A DNA stretch of 64,000 nucleotides from Rhodanobacter panaciterrae (GTDB lineage: Bacteria > Pseudomonadota > Gammaproteobacteria > Xanthomonadales > Rhodanobacteraceae). Location of the stretch: NCBI RefSeq assembly GCF_014651895.1, contig NZ_BMXT01000001.1, positions 930,001-994,000 on the forward strand, written 5' to 3'. Below, piece after piece: positions 1 to 8,371 of the stretch (its first letter is position 1; every line of letters starts with the position of its first letter). The notes under the pieces are model-generated. The model saw nothing but the letters and a program-made list of their open reading frames with translations. It did no database searches and had not been told where the DNA came from. The position numbers and the translations under genes are program-made.

Positions 1-430
1 CCTCGCGGCCGATCGAGGCGCCGACGGCCAGCGCAATCAGGGTCAGTACCATCTTGCCGGCGGCAATCGGCAGCGCCAGCATGTGGGCGCGAAAGCCTTC
101 GTCTTCGATGTGCAGGGTGCCGATCACTTGCGGGATGCCGCTGCCGCGGGTGGCGCGCAGGCGTCCTTCGGTAATCCAAGCGAGCAGGCCGAACACGACC
201 GGCGTCAGGATCAGCGGAATCCACGAACCGTGACTGAGGACGCTTTGAAAAAGCTGGTAGGCCCATGTACTGGCCTTGGCGAACAGGATCGCGGCCAGGG
301 CCACCAGCACCGCGCCGAACCAGAGCACGAGGCGACGTTTCCAGTGCTGCGGGGCGAAAAATTCATGGCCGAGCAAGGCCTGCAGACGCGGGCTCGACGA
401 CTTCGAGGCAGGTTCGGGTAGCTCGGACAT
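1..430 (-). CDS. Voltage-gated chloride channel (ClcA-type), N-terminal part
   Basis: The reading frame starts at 430 and runs off the left edge, so only about 143 N-terminal residues are present. After a soluble, basic N-terminus comes a first membrane helix (WKRRLVLWFGAVLVALAAIL). A second hydrophobic stretch follows, then the CLC selectivity motif GSGIPQ near residue 110. The truncated end reads ASIGRE, the beginning of the GREGP motif. Both motifs line the anion pathway of CLC channels and H+/Cl- exchangers in the inner membrane. The family is clear. Whether this is a channel or an exchanger cannot be decided, because the gating glutamate region lies at or beyond the edge. Confidence 0.9.
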   Translation of the reverse strand, partial: MSELPEPASKSSSPRLQALLGHEFFAPQHWKRRLVLWFGAVLVALAAILFAKASTWAYQLFQSVLSHGSWIPLILTPVVFGLLAWITEGRLRATRGSGIPQVIGTLHIEDEGFRAHMLALPIAAGKMVLTLIALAVGASIGRE

Positions 431-475
431 GCAACGATTATCGCAGACCGGGCGCTATAGCCGGCACGCCATCTC

Positions 476-2050
476 TCAGCGCGGCCGCCAGCGCGTCTCG
501 TACAGATCGAAGCGGCGATCCTTCAGATTGGTCACGGCACCGGCGTTGCGCGCGCGTGCCAGGGTTTCCAGCCGCAGGTCGGCAAACAGCACGGTCTCGA
601 TGTTCGGCGTGGAGTCGGCGGCGATGCCATCGCGGGCGAAGCCGAAATCGCTGGGGGTGAGGATGCAGCTCTGGCCGTACTGGATGTCGAAGTTGTTGAC
701 GCCGGGCAGGTTGCCGACGTTGCCCGATAGCACCACGTAGCACTGGTTCTCGATCGCGCGCGCCTGCGAGCAGTAGCGCACGCGCAGGTAACCCTCGCGC
801 ACGTCGGTGCAGAACGGCACGAACAGGATCAGAGCGCCCTGGTCGGTCAGGTGCCGCGCCACTTCGGGAAACTCCGCGTCGTAGCAGATCATCACGCCGA
901 TCGGGCCACAGTCGGTCAGCACAGTCGCCGCGCTGTCGCCGCCGCTGATGTTCCATACGTTGCGTTCGCTCGGCGTCGGGTGCAGCTTCTCGCGCTCGTG
1001 GATCGAGCCATCGCGCAGGCATACGTAACAGACGTTGTGGATATCGCCGTTGGCCTGTTCGGTCGGATGCGTGCCGGCGATGATGTTGATGTTGTAGTGC
1101 ACGGCCAACCGGCTGAAGAGTTCCTTCACCTGCGGCGTGTAATGGCTCAGCTTGCGGATCGATTCGACCGGCGACAGCTCGGTGTTCTCGATCGACAGCA
1201 GTTGCAGCGTGATCAGTTCGGGAAAGGTGACGAAGTCGGCGCTGTAGTCGGCGGCGATGTCGGTGAAGTATTCGACCTGGGTGGCGAACTGCTCGAACGA
1301 GGTGATCCGGCGTTGCTGGTATTGCACTGAGGCCACCCGCACCGAATCGGGCAGCAGCCGCGCCGACGTGATCGGCGGGATGTCCGGCTGGTCGAGCAAT
1401 TGCGGATTGCGCCAGACCAGATGCGCCGCGTAGCCGAGCGACTCGTGATCGGATGGCACATAGGCGCGCAGCAGGCCGATCACTTCGAAGTCATTGGCCA
1501 GCTGGAAGCTCAGCGTGAGGTCGCGCCGCTTGCCTTCCGTCACCGCCTGCACGTACGCCTCGGCGTTGCCGTAGCGTGCGAGGTTTTTCGCCAGGCCCGG
1601 GATGCGGCCGCCGAACACGATGCCACGCAGCTTCAGATCCATGCACAAGCGCTTGCGCGCCTGGTACAGCCGCTGGCCGATGCGCATGCCACGGTAATCC
1701 GGGTGCACCACCACTTCCATGCCGTACAGCCAGTTGCCGTCGGGCTTGTGGCGCGAGCCCATGCCGCCGCCAGTGATCTGCATCCAGGTATGCGGCGCCA
1801 GCGCGGTGGCTTCGTCGATACGGAACGTGGCGCAGTAACCGACGATCCGTCCCTCGTACTCGACCACGAACTGGCCTTCGGGGAAGTGCGTCTGCTGGGA
1901 GCGCAGCATCTCCACCGAATGACCCCATTCTTCGGAGTAGATCCGCGCGGTAAGGTCAGCCAGTTGTGGCACGTCCGCCAGCACGGCCTGCCGCAGCAGC
2001 AGTTTCGGGGTGTTTTCGTGAGGTTTCTTGGCCATAGCATGATTATGCAC
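476..2050 (-). CDS. GNAT acetyltransferase fused to carbon-nitrogen hydrolase
   Basis: Bifunctional cytoplasmic protein of 524 residues (519 if the second ATG at 2035 is used). Residues about 18-170 are a GNAT domain with the acetyl-CoA loop in VVHPDYRGMRIGQRLYQ. Residues about 230-515 are a nitrilase-superfamily domain with the Glu-Lys-Cys triad visible as VTFPE, REKLHP and VMICYDAEFPEVAR. This two-domain architecture is a known family, but its substrate is not settled: the nitrilase half should cleave an amide or nitrile, and the GNAT half should acylate an amine. It is divergent from hutF, with only 76 bases between them. The role is otherwise unknown. Confidence 0.9.
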   Translation of the reverse strand: MHNHAMAKKPHENTPKLLLRQAVLADVPQLADLTARIYSEEWGHSVEMLRSQQTHFPEGQFVVEYEGRIVGYCATFRIDEATALAPHTWMQITGGGMGSRHKPDGNWLYGMEVVVHPDYRGMRIGQRLYQARKRLCMDLKLRGIVFGGRIPGLAKNLARYGNAEAYVQAVTEGKRRDLTLSFQLANDFEVIGLLRAYVPSDHESLGYAAHLVWRNPQLLDQPDIPPITSARLLPDSVRVASVQYQQRRITSFEQFATQVEYFTDIAADYSADFVTFPELITLQLLSIENTELSPVESIRKLSHYTPQVKELFSRLAVHYNINIIAGTHPTEQANGDIHNVCYVCLRDGSIHEREKLHPTPSERNVWNISGGDSAATVLTDCGPIGVMICYDAEFPEVARHLTDQGALILFVPFCTDVREGYLRVRYCSQARAIENQCYVVLSGNVGNLPGVNNFDIQYGQSCILTPSDFGFARDGIAADSTPNIETVLFADLRLETLARARNAGAVTNLKDRRFDLYETRWRPR

Positions 2051-2126
2051 AGGCCACCGAATATTCGGGTGAAGGCGCTTTTATCCACCGGTTACACTGC
2101 ACAACATCGTTGACCGGAGCCGCATC

Positions 2127-3497
2127 ATGAGCAACAGCACCGCCATTCGCCACCTCAATGCCGGGCAACTGTGGCGTGCCGATGGCTGGCAAGCCAATGC
2201 GGTCTTGGGTGTGTCGACGGATGGGCGCTTGCTCGATCCGACGGCTGCTGCCAGCGAGTCGATCGGCCATTGGGTGCTGCCCGGCATGCCGAACCTGCAT
2301 TCGCACGCATTCCAGCGCGCGATGGCCGGACTGGCCGAGCGCAAGGGGCGCAGCGACGACAGCTTCTGGAGCTGGCGCGAAACCATGTACGCGTTCGCCG
2401 CCGCGATCGGCCCGGACGAACTCAAGGCAATCGCCGCCCAGCTCTACGTCGAGATGCTCAAGGCCGGCTACACCCAGGTCTGCGAATTCCATTACCTGCA
2501 TCACCAGCCGGACGGTACGCCGTACGCGCAGCCTGAGGCGATGTCGCTGGCCTTGATCGAAGCCGCACGTGAAGCCGGCATCGCACTGACCCTGCTGCCG
2601 GTGCTGTACATCAGCGGCGGCTTCGACGGTCGCGCGCTCACCGCGCGGCAACGCCGTTTCGGTCACACCGTGGACGGCTATCTGCGCCTGCTGGAAACCT
2701 TGCGCAAGCATGAGAACGATGATCTGCGAATCGGTATCGCGCTGCATTCATTGCGCGCCGTGCCGGAGGCGGCGATGCGTGAAGTGCTTGCCAGCGACGT
2801 GGCCAAAACCTGCCCGATCCACATCCACATCGCCGAGCAGATCGGCGAAGTGCAGGACTGCCTCGCCACGCGTGGCGCGCGTCCGGTGGAGTGGTTGTTT
2901 GAACATGCCGACATCGATGCACGCTGGTGCCTGGTGCATGCGACCCATCTGACTGACGCGGAGACGGTGCAGCTCGCGCGTAGTGGTGCCGTGGCCGGGC
3001 TGTGTCCCACCACCGAGGCGAATCTCGGTGACGGTCTGTTTCCGCTGACCGCGTATCAGGACGCTGGCGGCACACTCGGCATCGGTTCGGACTCGCATAT
3101 CTCGATCTCGCCGGTGGAAGAGCTGCGCTGGCTGGAATACGGCCAGCGCCTGACCAGCGGCCATCGCAATATCGCGGCACGCACGCAGGGCGTCAGCGTA
3201 GGTGAAACCTTGTGGCGTGCGGCGTTGAAGGGTGGCGCACAGGCTGCCGGCCTGCCGGTCGGCGAGTTGTACAACGGCGCGCGTGCCGATCTGATCGTGC
3301 TGGATGAAAACTCGCCGTTGCTGGCGGCGCGGGATGCCCGCTCCATGCTGGACAGCTTCCTGTTTGCCGGCAATACACCGCTGGTGCGCGACGTGATATG
3401 TGGCGGTGAATGGGTGGTGCGCGATTTCCGTCATCACGACGAGGCGCGTATCGCCGTGCGCTATCGGGCGACGGTGAGTGCGCTGGCCGCACGCTGA
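2127..3497 (+). CDS. hutF: Formimidoylglutamate deiminase HutF
   Basis: 456 residues, the usual length. This amidohydrolase removes ammonia from N-formimidoyl-L-glutamate to give N-formylglutamate in the five-step histidine degradation route. The metal-binding barrel motifs are visible: PNLHSHAFQRAM near residue 55, HIHIAEQ near 230, LVHATHL near 272 and IGSDSHISISPVEELRWLEY near 318. GGAGC precedes the ATG. The pathway partner hutU lies about 20 kb away on the same strand. hutH, hutI and hutG are absent from this window, so the pathway genes are dispersed here. Confidence 0.93.
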   Translation: MSNSTAIRHLNAGQLWRADGWQANAVLGVSTDGRLLDPTAAASESIGHWVLPGMPNLHSHAFQRAMAGLAERKGRSDDSFWSWRETMYAFAAAIGPDELKAIAAQLYVEMLKAGYTQVCEFHYLHHQPDGTPYAQPEAMSLALIEAAREAGIALTLLPVLYISGGFDGRALTARQRRFGHTVDGYLRLLETLRKHENDDLRIGIALHSLRAVPEAAMREVLASDVAKTCPIHIHIAEQIGEVQDCLATRGARPVEWLFEHADIDARWCLVHATHLTDAETVQLARSGAVAGLCPTTEANLGDGLFPLTAYQDAGGTLGIGSDSHISISPVEELRWLEYGQRLTSGHRNIAARTQGVSVGETLWRAALKGGAQAAGLPVGELYNGARADLIVLDENSPLLAARDARSMLDSFLFAGNTPLVRDVICGGEWVVRDFRHHDEARIAVRYRATVSALAAR

Positions 3498-3520
3498 ACC
3501 CTTGCTGCTGAAAACATGAA

Positions 3521-3541
3521 CGCCAGCCATCGTGGCTGGCG
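3521..3541 (+). terminator. Hairpin after hutF
   Basis: Perfect 8-bp stem CGCCAGCC / GGCTGGCG with a five-base loop, 23 bases after the hutF stop. There is no following T-run, so intrinsic termination is only possible, not shown. Confidence 0.4.
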
Positions 3542-3606
3542 GCGACGGTCATCGGCACATCCGGCGATGGCGTTTCCCATGGCACATCCCCTCAATGGAG
3601 AGTGCC

Positions 3607-3774
3607 ATGCGTCGATTCATCTCTTGCTGTCTCATCGCCGCCGCCGTGATCGGCAGCAGTTTCGCGATGACGGGTTGCGTGGTGGTGCCGCCGCGCGGCC
3701 ATGTCCGCGTATGGGTGCCCGGCTACTGGGGGCCGAGTCACATATGGGTAGGCGGCCACTATCGCTATCGCTGA
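3607..3774 (+). CDS. Small lipoprotein with aromatic YW repeats
   Basis: 55 residues. A lipoprotein-type leader (CCLIAAAVIGSSFAMTGC) ends in the lipobox MTGC, so Cys22 is the likely lipidated residue. The mature part is only about 34 residues and has the repeat-like VWVPGYW ... IWVGGHYRYR. Such short W/Y/G-rich repeats occur in small proteobacterial envelope lipoproteins of unknown function. The start is supported by GGAG seven bases upstream (aatGGAGagtgccATG). The protein would sit in the periplasm or on the inner face of the outer membrane. Confidence 0.75.
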   Translation: MRRFISCCLIAAAVIGSSFAMTGCVVVPPRGHVRVWVPGYWGPSHIWVGGHYRYR

Positions 3775-3801
3775 TTCGTTGTTCGATCTGCCGGTCTTCA
3801 C

Positions 3802-3834
3802 AAAAAAAGCGGCGCCAGCATCTCTGCTGGCGCC
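3802..3834 (-). terminator. Intrinsic terminator of the Spy-like gene
   Basis: A GC-rich perfect inverted repeat (GGCGCCAGC / GCTGGCGCC, six-base loop) is preceded on the + strand by seven A residues, which read as a T-tract on the - strand. It lies 23 bases after the stop of the Spy-like gene. This is a classical rho-independent terminator. Confidence 0.85.
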
Positions 3835-3856
3835 GTCCAGTCACAGCTTCATTGGC

Positions 3857-4363
3857 TTACTGGGCGGTCGACGAGCTCGACGAGGACGCTGCGTGCTGCG
3901 CCTTGAACTGCTTCCACTCCGCGCGGCGTGCCTGCTTCTCCTGCTTCATCGTGGCCATCTGCGCCTTCTGTGTCGGCGTCAGCACCGCGTAGATCTGCGC
4001 CCGCACGTTGGCCTTCTGCTGCACGCGGACTTGTGTGGCGGCGGCTTCTGCCTGTGCCAGGCTGGCCGCTGCCGCCTGATAACCCACCTGGTCCGGCGTC
4101 ATCGACTCGAACGCGCTGCGTTGCTGACGCAGTGCCTGCCACTGCGTCTTGTTCTGCGCGAAGCTGCTCTGCATGATCTGCTTGATGCTGGCGCGCTGCG
4201 CATCGGTGAGGTTGAGCTTCTGGAAGCCCATGCCCTGACCATGCCGGTGCGAATGATGGCCATGGCCCATGCCAGCATCCTGTCCGGCGGGAGCCGCCAC
4301 GGCGATCGCGGTGAGGGCCATGGCCGAAGTCAGGATCAGGCCGAGGGTGATGTTCTTGCGCAT
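3857..4363 (-). CDS. Spy/CpxP-family periplasmic chaperone-like protein
   Basis: 168 residues. A signal peptide (MRKNITLGLILTSAMALTAIAVAAPA) is followed by a His/Gly-rich stretch and an all-helical body with two LTxxQ-type motifs: LNLTDAQRASIKQIMQ near 50 and VLTPTQKAQM near 130. These define the Spy/CpxP fold. In enterobacteria these proteins act in the periplasm, suppressing aggregation or damping the Cpx sensor. The C-terminus is a low-complexity Ser run. The gene is divergent from the cpxR-cpxA-like pair, and a CpxR box lies between them. This supports Cpx control and a role as accessory protein of that system. Confidence 0.88.
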   Translation of the reverse strand: MRKNITLGLILTSAMALTAIAVAAPAGQDAGMGHGHHSHRHGQGMGFQKLNLTDAQRASIKQIMQSSFAQNKTQWQALRQQRSAFESMTPDQVGYQAAAASLAQAEAAATQVRVQQKANVRAQIYAVLTPTQKAQMATMKQEKQARRAEWKQFKAQHAASSSSSSTAQ

Positions 4364-4441
4364 GGGTGGAACCTCTGTCGTTGGGGGGAGGACTTGCAAC
4401 TCATTTGACGACAATGGCGTGTGTATGTTCTTTGCCGGAAG

Positions 4442-4456
4442 GTAAAGATGCGTAAA
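4442..4456 (+). promoter_or_regulatory. CpxR box, GTAAA-N5-GTAAA
   Basis: The bases GTAAAGATGCGTAAA match the CpxR consensus GTAAA(N5)GTAAA without a mismatch. The site lies 33 bases before the regulator ATG and 79 bases before the divergent spy-like ATG. It is placed to control both, and implies autoregulation of the two-component system. Confidence 0.75.
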
Positions 4457-4488
4457 GCCCGTGGAGTTCGTCACGCCGCACCGATTGA

Positions 4489-5199
4489 ATGGAAGCCATG
4501 CAGACAGCTCCCGTGCCACGAATACTGATTGTCGACGACGACCGCGCACTGTGCCGGCTGCTGGCCGAGTACCTGCAGCGCGAGGGTTTCGTGGTCGATC
4601 TCGCGCATGACGGCGAAGCGGCGTTGACCCAGCTGCGCAACCCGGCCCTGCGGCCCGACTTGCTGATCCTCGATGTGATGATGCCCGGCCGCGATGGCTT
4701 GGACACGCTGCGCGAACTGCGCATGCAGCATCGTTTGCCGGTCATCATGCTGTCCGCGAAAGGCGAGCCGGTGGATCGGGTGATCGGCCTGGAGCTTGGC
4801 GCGGACGATTACCTGTCCAAGCCGTGCCTGCCGCGCGAATTGCTAGCGCGCGTGCGTGCGCAATTGCGGCGCAACGCACCGGCTACCGCAGCCAATTTGC
4901 AGGTGGGTGCATTGCGCTTGCAGCCCGGCGATCGTCGGGCCTTCATCGGCGAGCAGGAACTGGTGTTGACCGGTGCCGAGTTCATGCTTTTGCTGGCGCT
5001 GGCGCAGCGCGCCGGTGAGCTGGTCGACAAGGCATCGTTGACGCGCATCGCGCTGGGACGTGAACTGGAGCGCTTCGATCGCAGCATCGACGTGCACGTG
5101 AGCCGCCTGCGCCACAAGCTGGCGGAAGCATCGGAGCAATCCCCGCGAATCGAATCGGTACGCGGCTCGGGTTACCTGATGATTGCGGGTGCGTCATGA
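4489..5199 (+). CDS. cpxR: OmpR-family response regulator, CpxR-like
   Basis: 236 residues. The receiver domain (about 9-125) has acidic pocket D16-D17-D18, phosphoacceptor D62 (LILDVMMPG), and K111 (DDYLSKP). The C-terminal winged helix-turn-helix (about 135-232) is of the OmpR type, ending with DVHVSRLRHKL and the wing VRGSGYLM. A second in-frame ATG at 4498 is an alternative start. The stop overlaps the kinase start by four bases (ATGA), so the two are translationally coupled. The CpxR assignment rests on the perfect CpxR box upstream and the divergent spy-like gene. Other OmpR-type regulators remain possible from protein sequence alone. Confidence 0.88.
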   Translation: MEAMQTAPVPRILIVDDDRALCRLLAEYLQREGFVVDLAHDGEAALTQLRNPALRPDLLILDVMMPGRDGLDTLRELRMQHRLPVIMLSAKGEPVDRVIGLELGADDYLSKPCLPRELLARVRAQLRRNAPATAANLQVGALRLQPGDRRAFIGEQELVLTGAEFMLLLALAQRAGELVDKASLTRIALGRELERFDRSIDVHVSRLRHKLAEASEQSPRIESVRGSGYLMIAGAS

Positions 5200-6569
5200 A
5201 TCCGTTCAAGAGCTCGATCTACTGGCGTCTGCTGATCTGGTTCTGCGTGGCGAACCTGCTGGTGCTGTTTCTCGGCAGCTTTCTGACCCAGCGCTTCATC
5301 GAGTACACCACGGCGGTGGAGATCAACTGGACCGCGCTGGCGCAGGACGCCAACCAGAGTTACGAAGGCGGCGGTGCACCGGCGCTCGCCAACTGGGTGG
5401 CGCAGCAGCGGCATGAAGGCATCGACGTCACGCTTTACGAAAAAGGGCAGGCGCTGTCGCCGGTGCGGCTGCCGTCGTCGATCCAGGCATCGCTGCCGGC
5501 CTGGTTCGATGCCGGACGCGACATCCTGTTGCAGCCTCGGCCGGGTCTCTATCTTTCCGTGCAGCAGGTAGTCGGCAGCGACGGGCATGTGCGGCATCTC
5601 GTGGCGCTGAGCCGTACGCATACGCGGCTGCGCCCACAGACCCGCGCGAAGATTCTGCTCGGCGTGCAACTGACGCTGTCGCTGTTGTTCATCGGGCTGG
5701 TCGGTTGGTGGGTGGCGCGCAGTGTGGCCACGCCGGTCGAGGCATTGCGCGACGCCACACGACGCATGGCCGCTGGCGAGCTGTCTACGCGGGTGGGTCG
5801 GCAAGGCGGCATGGCGCACGATGAGCTTGCCCAGCTCGCGCAGGATTTCGACGCGATGGCCGAACGCATCGAGGCGCTGGTCACGCACGATCGCGGCGTG
5901 CTGCAGGATCTGTCGCACGAGTTGCGCTCGCCGCTGGCGCGGCTGCATTTGATCCTCGACCTCGCGCAGCGCAGTCGTGATGCGGCCGAGGCCGATGTGT
6001 ATTTCCATCAGGCCGAGCTGGAGATCGTGCGGCTGGATCGCATGACCGGTGAAATGCTGGCGTTGTCGCGACTGGAAGGCAGCATTCCCGGCATGAGTTG
6101 CGACAACCTGGATCTCGTCGAGCTGGTGCGCGGCTGCGTCGAGCAGGCCGAACTTGAAGCGCAGGCCCGGCATGTCGAGCTGCGGCTGACCTCGCCCGGC
6201 ACGCCGGTCATCGTGTTCGGCAGTGCGTCGTTGCTAGAGCGCGCGCTGGACAACCTGCTCGGCAACGCGATCAAGTTCAGTGCCGCGGCTGGCGAGGTGG
6301 AACTGCAGGTACATGCGGCCGATGGCATCGCTGAGGTCTCGGTCCACGACCGTGGTCCGGGTGTGCCCGAGGCTGAGCTGGAATCGCTGTTCCGCCCGTT
6401 CTTCCGCGGCAGCAACGCGGTGCGTGCGGATGGTCATGGACTGGGTCTGGCGATCGTGCAGCGGGTGGTGAAGATCCACGGCGGCGAGCTGACCGCCAAC
6501 AATCGCGATGGCGGCGGTCTGGACGTGCGCCTGCGCCTGCCGCTTGCTGGGGCGAATGCGCTGGTGTGA
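5196..6569 (+). CDS. cpxA: Sensor histidine kinase, CpxA-like
   Basis: 457 residues. Transmembrane helix 1 (about 12-34), a periplasmic sensor loop of about 115 residues, and transmembrane helix 2 (LLGVQLTLSLLFIGLVGWWVA) lead into a HAMP linker starting ATPVEALRDATRRM. The HisKA dimerisation box has H241 (LQDLSHELRSPLARL). The ATPase domain shows N-box LDNLLGNAIKF, G1 DRGPGVPE and G2 GHGLGLAIV. It should autophosphorylate on H241 and pass phosphate to the coupled regulator in response to envelope stress, by analogy with CpxA. Confidence 0.9.
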   Translation: MNPFKSSIYWRLLIWFCVANLLVLFLGSFLTQRFIEYTTAVEINWTALAQDANQSYEGGGAPALANWVAQQRHEGIDVTLYEKGQALSPVRLPSSIQASLPAWFDAGRDILLQPRPGLYLSVQQVVGSDGHVRHLVALSRTHTRLRPQTRAKILLGVQLTLSLLFIGLVGWWVARSVATPVEALRDATRRMAAGELSTRVGRQGGMAHDELAQLAQDFDAMAERIEALVTHDRGVLQDLSHELRSPLARLHLILDLAQRSRDAAEADVYFHQAELEIVRLDRMTGEMLALSRLEGSIPGMSCDNLDLVELVRGCVEQAELEAQARHVELRLTSPGTPVIVFGSASLLERALDNLLGNAIKFSAAAGEVELQVHAADGIAEVSVHDRGPGVPEAELESLFRPFFRGSNAVRADGHGLGLAIVQRVVKIHGGELTANNRDGGGLDVRLRLPLAGANALV

Positions 6570-6681
6570 GAGGCGGCTTGAAGTGGGGCGCCCTGTGCGG
6601 GGACGCGCAATCGGATTAGATTGTCGTGGCAGTGCGCACCGTCGACGACGGTTTCCTTCGAGTCAGCTCTGGAGAGTTCCC

Positions 6682-7086
6682 ATGCAAGGTTCCACCGATC
6701 TGGGCAAGTTGGTGCTACGTGTTGTGTTGGGTGTGCTGATCCTGTTCCACGGTGTTTCCAAACTGATGCACGGGCCCGGTTATGTGCTTGGTGTGGTGGC
6801 TCACGCCGGCCTGCCGTCGATTCTGGCCTACGGGGTCTATATCGGTGAGGTGGCGGCGCCGGTCATGCTGTTGCTGGGTCTCTGGACGCGGATCGGTGCG
6901 TTGATCATCGTGATCAACATGATCGTCGCGCTGGCGCTGGTGCATCTGGCCCAGCTCACCTCGCTGGCCGATACCGGCGGCTGGGCGCTGGAGCTGCAAG
7001 GCATGTATCTCGGTACGGCGCTGGCCATCGCGTTGCTGGGTGCCGGCCGTTTCAGCATGGGCGGCAGCAACGGCCGCTGGAACTGA
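6682..7086 (+). CDS. DoxX family membrane protein
   Basis: 134 residues with four predicted membrane helices: LGKLVLRVVLGVLILFHGVSKL, the GEVAAPVMLLLGL segment, ALIIVINMIVALALVHL, and ALAIALLGAGRFS. The FHGxSKL and GE-x-AAP signatures are typical of DoxX/DoxD-like proteins. These are small inner-membrane proteins linked to redox or oxidative-stress functions, with no firmly assigned reaction here. The ATG is preceded by GGAGAG. Earlier in-frame starts would overlap the upstream kinase end and lack a ribosome site. Confidence 0.85.
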   Translation: MQGSTDLGKLVLRVVLGVLILFHGVSKLMHGPGYVLGVVAHAGLPSILAYGVYIGEVAAPVMLLLGLWTRIGALIIVINMIVALALVHLAQLTSLADTGGWALELQGMYLGTALAIALLGAGRFSMGGSNGRWN

Positions 7087-7115
7087 CGGGCTTTTCATTT
7101 CCGACTTGTTGATCG

Positions 7116-7151
7116 TGGCGAACGCCAGCCTTCGTCGGGTGGCGTTCGCCA
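7116..7151. terminator. Hairpin after doxX-like gene
   Basis: Perfect 12-bp inverted repeat TGGCGAACGCCA / TGGCGTTCGCCA with a 12-base loop, 29 bases after the DoxX stop. A strong RNA hairpin is expected, but no T-tract follows. Confidence 0.5.
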
Positions 7152-7268
7152 ATGGCATCGTGGCCGTGCCGTCGACGGCATCCATCAACCGTGTCGCGCA
7201 GCTGCGATGAGGCGCTACGCAAGCGTCGCGTGATTTGCCACACTCGAATCTTTGCCCGATGGGTCGCG

Positions 7269-8270
7269 ATGCGTTCGAATGCTCTTGCTGCCGTGGGGTT
7301 GGCGCTGTGCTCGGCGCTGTTCTTCACGCTCACCTACGTGCTCAATCGCAGCCTGGTCGCCGGTGGCGGCCACTGGGCATGGGCGGTGATCCTTCGTTAC
7401 CTGATCACGCTGCCGCTGTTGGCCGTGGTGCTGCCGCTGCAGGGCGGACTCGGCGAATTGCCGCGCGAACTGCGCCGGCATCCGCGCACGTGGCTGCTTT
7501 GGAGCAGCGTCGGCTTCGTGTTGTTCGGTATTCCGCTGACTTGGGCGGCCAGCAGCGGGCCGTCGTGGCTGATCGCCGGCAGCTTCCAGACCACCGTGCT
7601 GGCCGGACCGCTACTGGCGCCGCTGATCTATCGCGACGAGCGACGCCAGCTGGCGTGGCGCACGCTGGCGATCGGTGCACTGATTGTCGCTGGTGTGTTC
7701 GCGCTGCAATGGGGGCATGCGCAAGGTCAGCTGCATGCAAGTGACTGGCTGGCGATCGGCGCGGTGGTGTTGTCCGCGTTTGCCTATCCCTTGGGTAACC
7801 GCAAGCTGTTGCTGCATCTGGAGCATGCCCAAATGGAGCGAGGCGAAAGCCATATCAACGCCGTGCAGCGCGTGTTCGGCATGACCTTGTGCAGCTGGCC
7901 GCTGTGGCTGCTGTTCGCCGTCATTGCCTGGTGCACGATCGGACCGCCGACCCTGCGCGAAGCGCTGCTGGCCGGTGGCGTGGCGCTGTCGTCGGGCACC
8001 ATCGCCACGGTGATGTTCTTTCGCGCGACCGACATGGTGCGGCGCGAGCCGACCGCCTTGGCCGCGGTCGAGGCGATGCAAGCGGCCGAGCTGCTGTTTG
8101 CCACCTTGCTTGGTGTGCTGTTTCTCGACGAGGCATGGCCGCACGGTTATGCACTGTTCGGCGCGCTGGCGATCATCGTCGGCATCGCGTTGTTCGGTTG
8201 GGTCAGCGGACGCGGCGCGGCCGGCAACGATGAAGCGGTGCGTGCCTTGCGCAGCGATCGTAGCGCCTGA
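7269..8270 (+). CDS. EmrE-family multidrug/metabolite transporter (DMT superfamily)
   Basis: 333 residues with about ten hydrophobic helices arranged as two EamA-like halves. The sequence begins MRSNALAAVGLALCSALFFT, contains TYVLNRSL and the repeat glycine/proline-rich helices, and fits the multidrug resistance efflux transporter family within the drug/metabolite superfamily. It is predicted to lie in the inner membrane and move a small organic solute by proton exchange; the substrate is unknown. The start at 7269 is the first ATG immediately before the first membrane helix. A longer in-frame form from 7152 has an arginine-rich extension unlike the family. Confidence 0.82.
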   Translation: MRSNALAAVGLALCSALFFTLTYVLNRSLVAGGGHWAWAVILRYLITLPLLAVVLPLQGGLGELPRELRRHPRTWLLWSSVGFVLFGIPLTWAASSGPSWLIAGSFQTTVLAGPLLAPLIYRDERRQLAWRTLAIGALIVAGVFALQWGHAQGQLHASDWLAIGAVVLSAFAYPLGNRKLLLHLEHAQMERGESHINAVQRVFGMTLCSWPLWLLFAVIAWCTIGPPTLREALLAGGVALSSGTIATVMFFRATDMVRREPTALAAVEAMQAAELLFATLLGVLFLDEAWPHGYALFGALAIIVGIALFGWVSGRGAAGNDEAVRALRSDRSA

Positions 8271-8371
8271 GAATTCTTCAATTTGTTTTCATTGCATTCA
8301 TTTGCTTGTGATTTGTGATCAATCAAGTTACATATTGGTTTCGATCAGGACCGCAAGAGTTTCCGCAAGCT

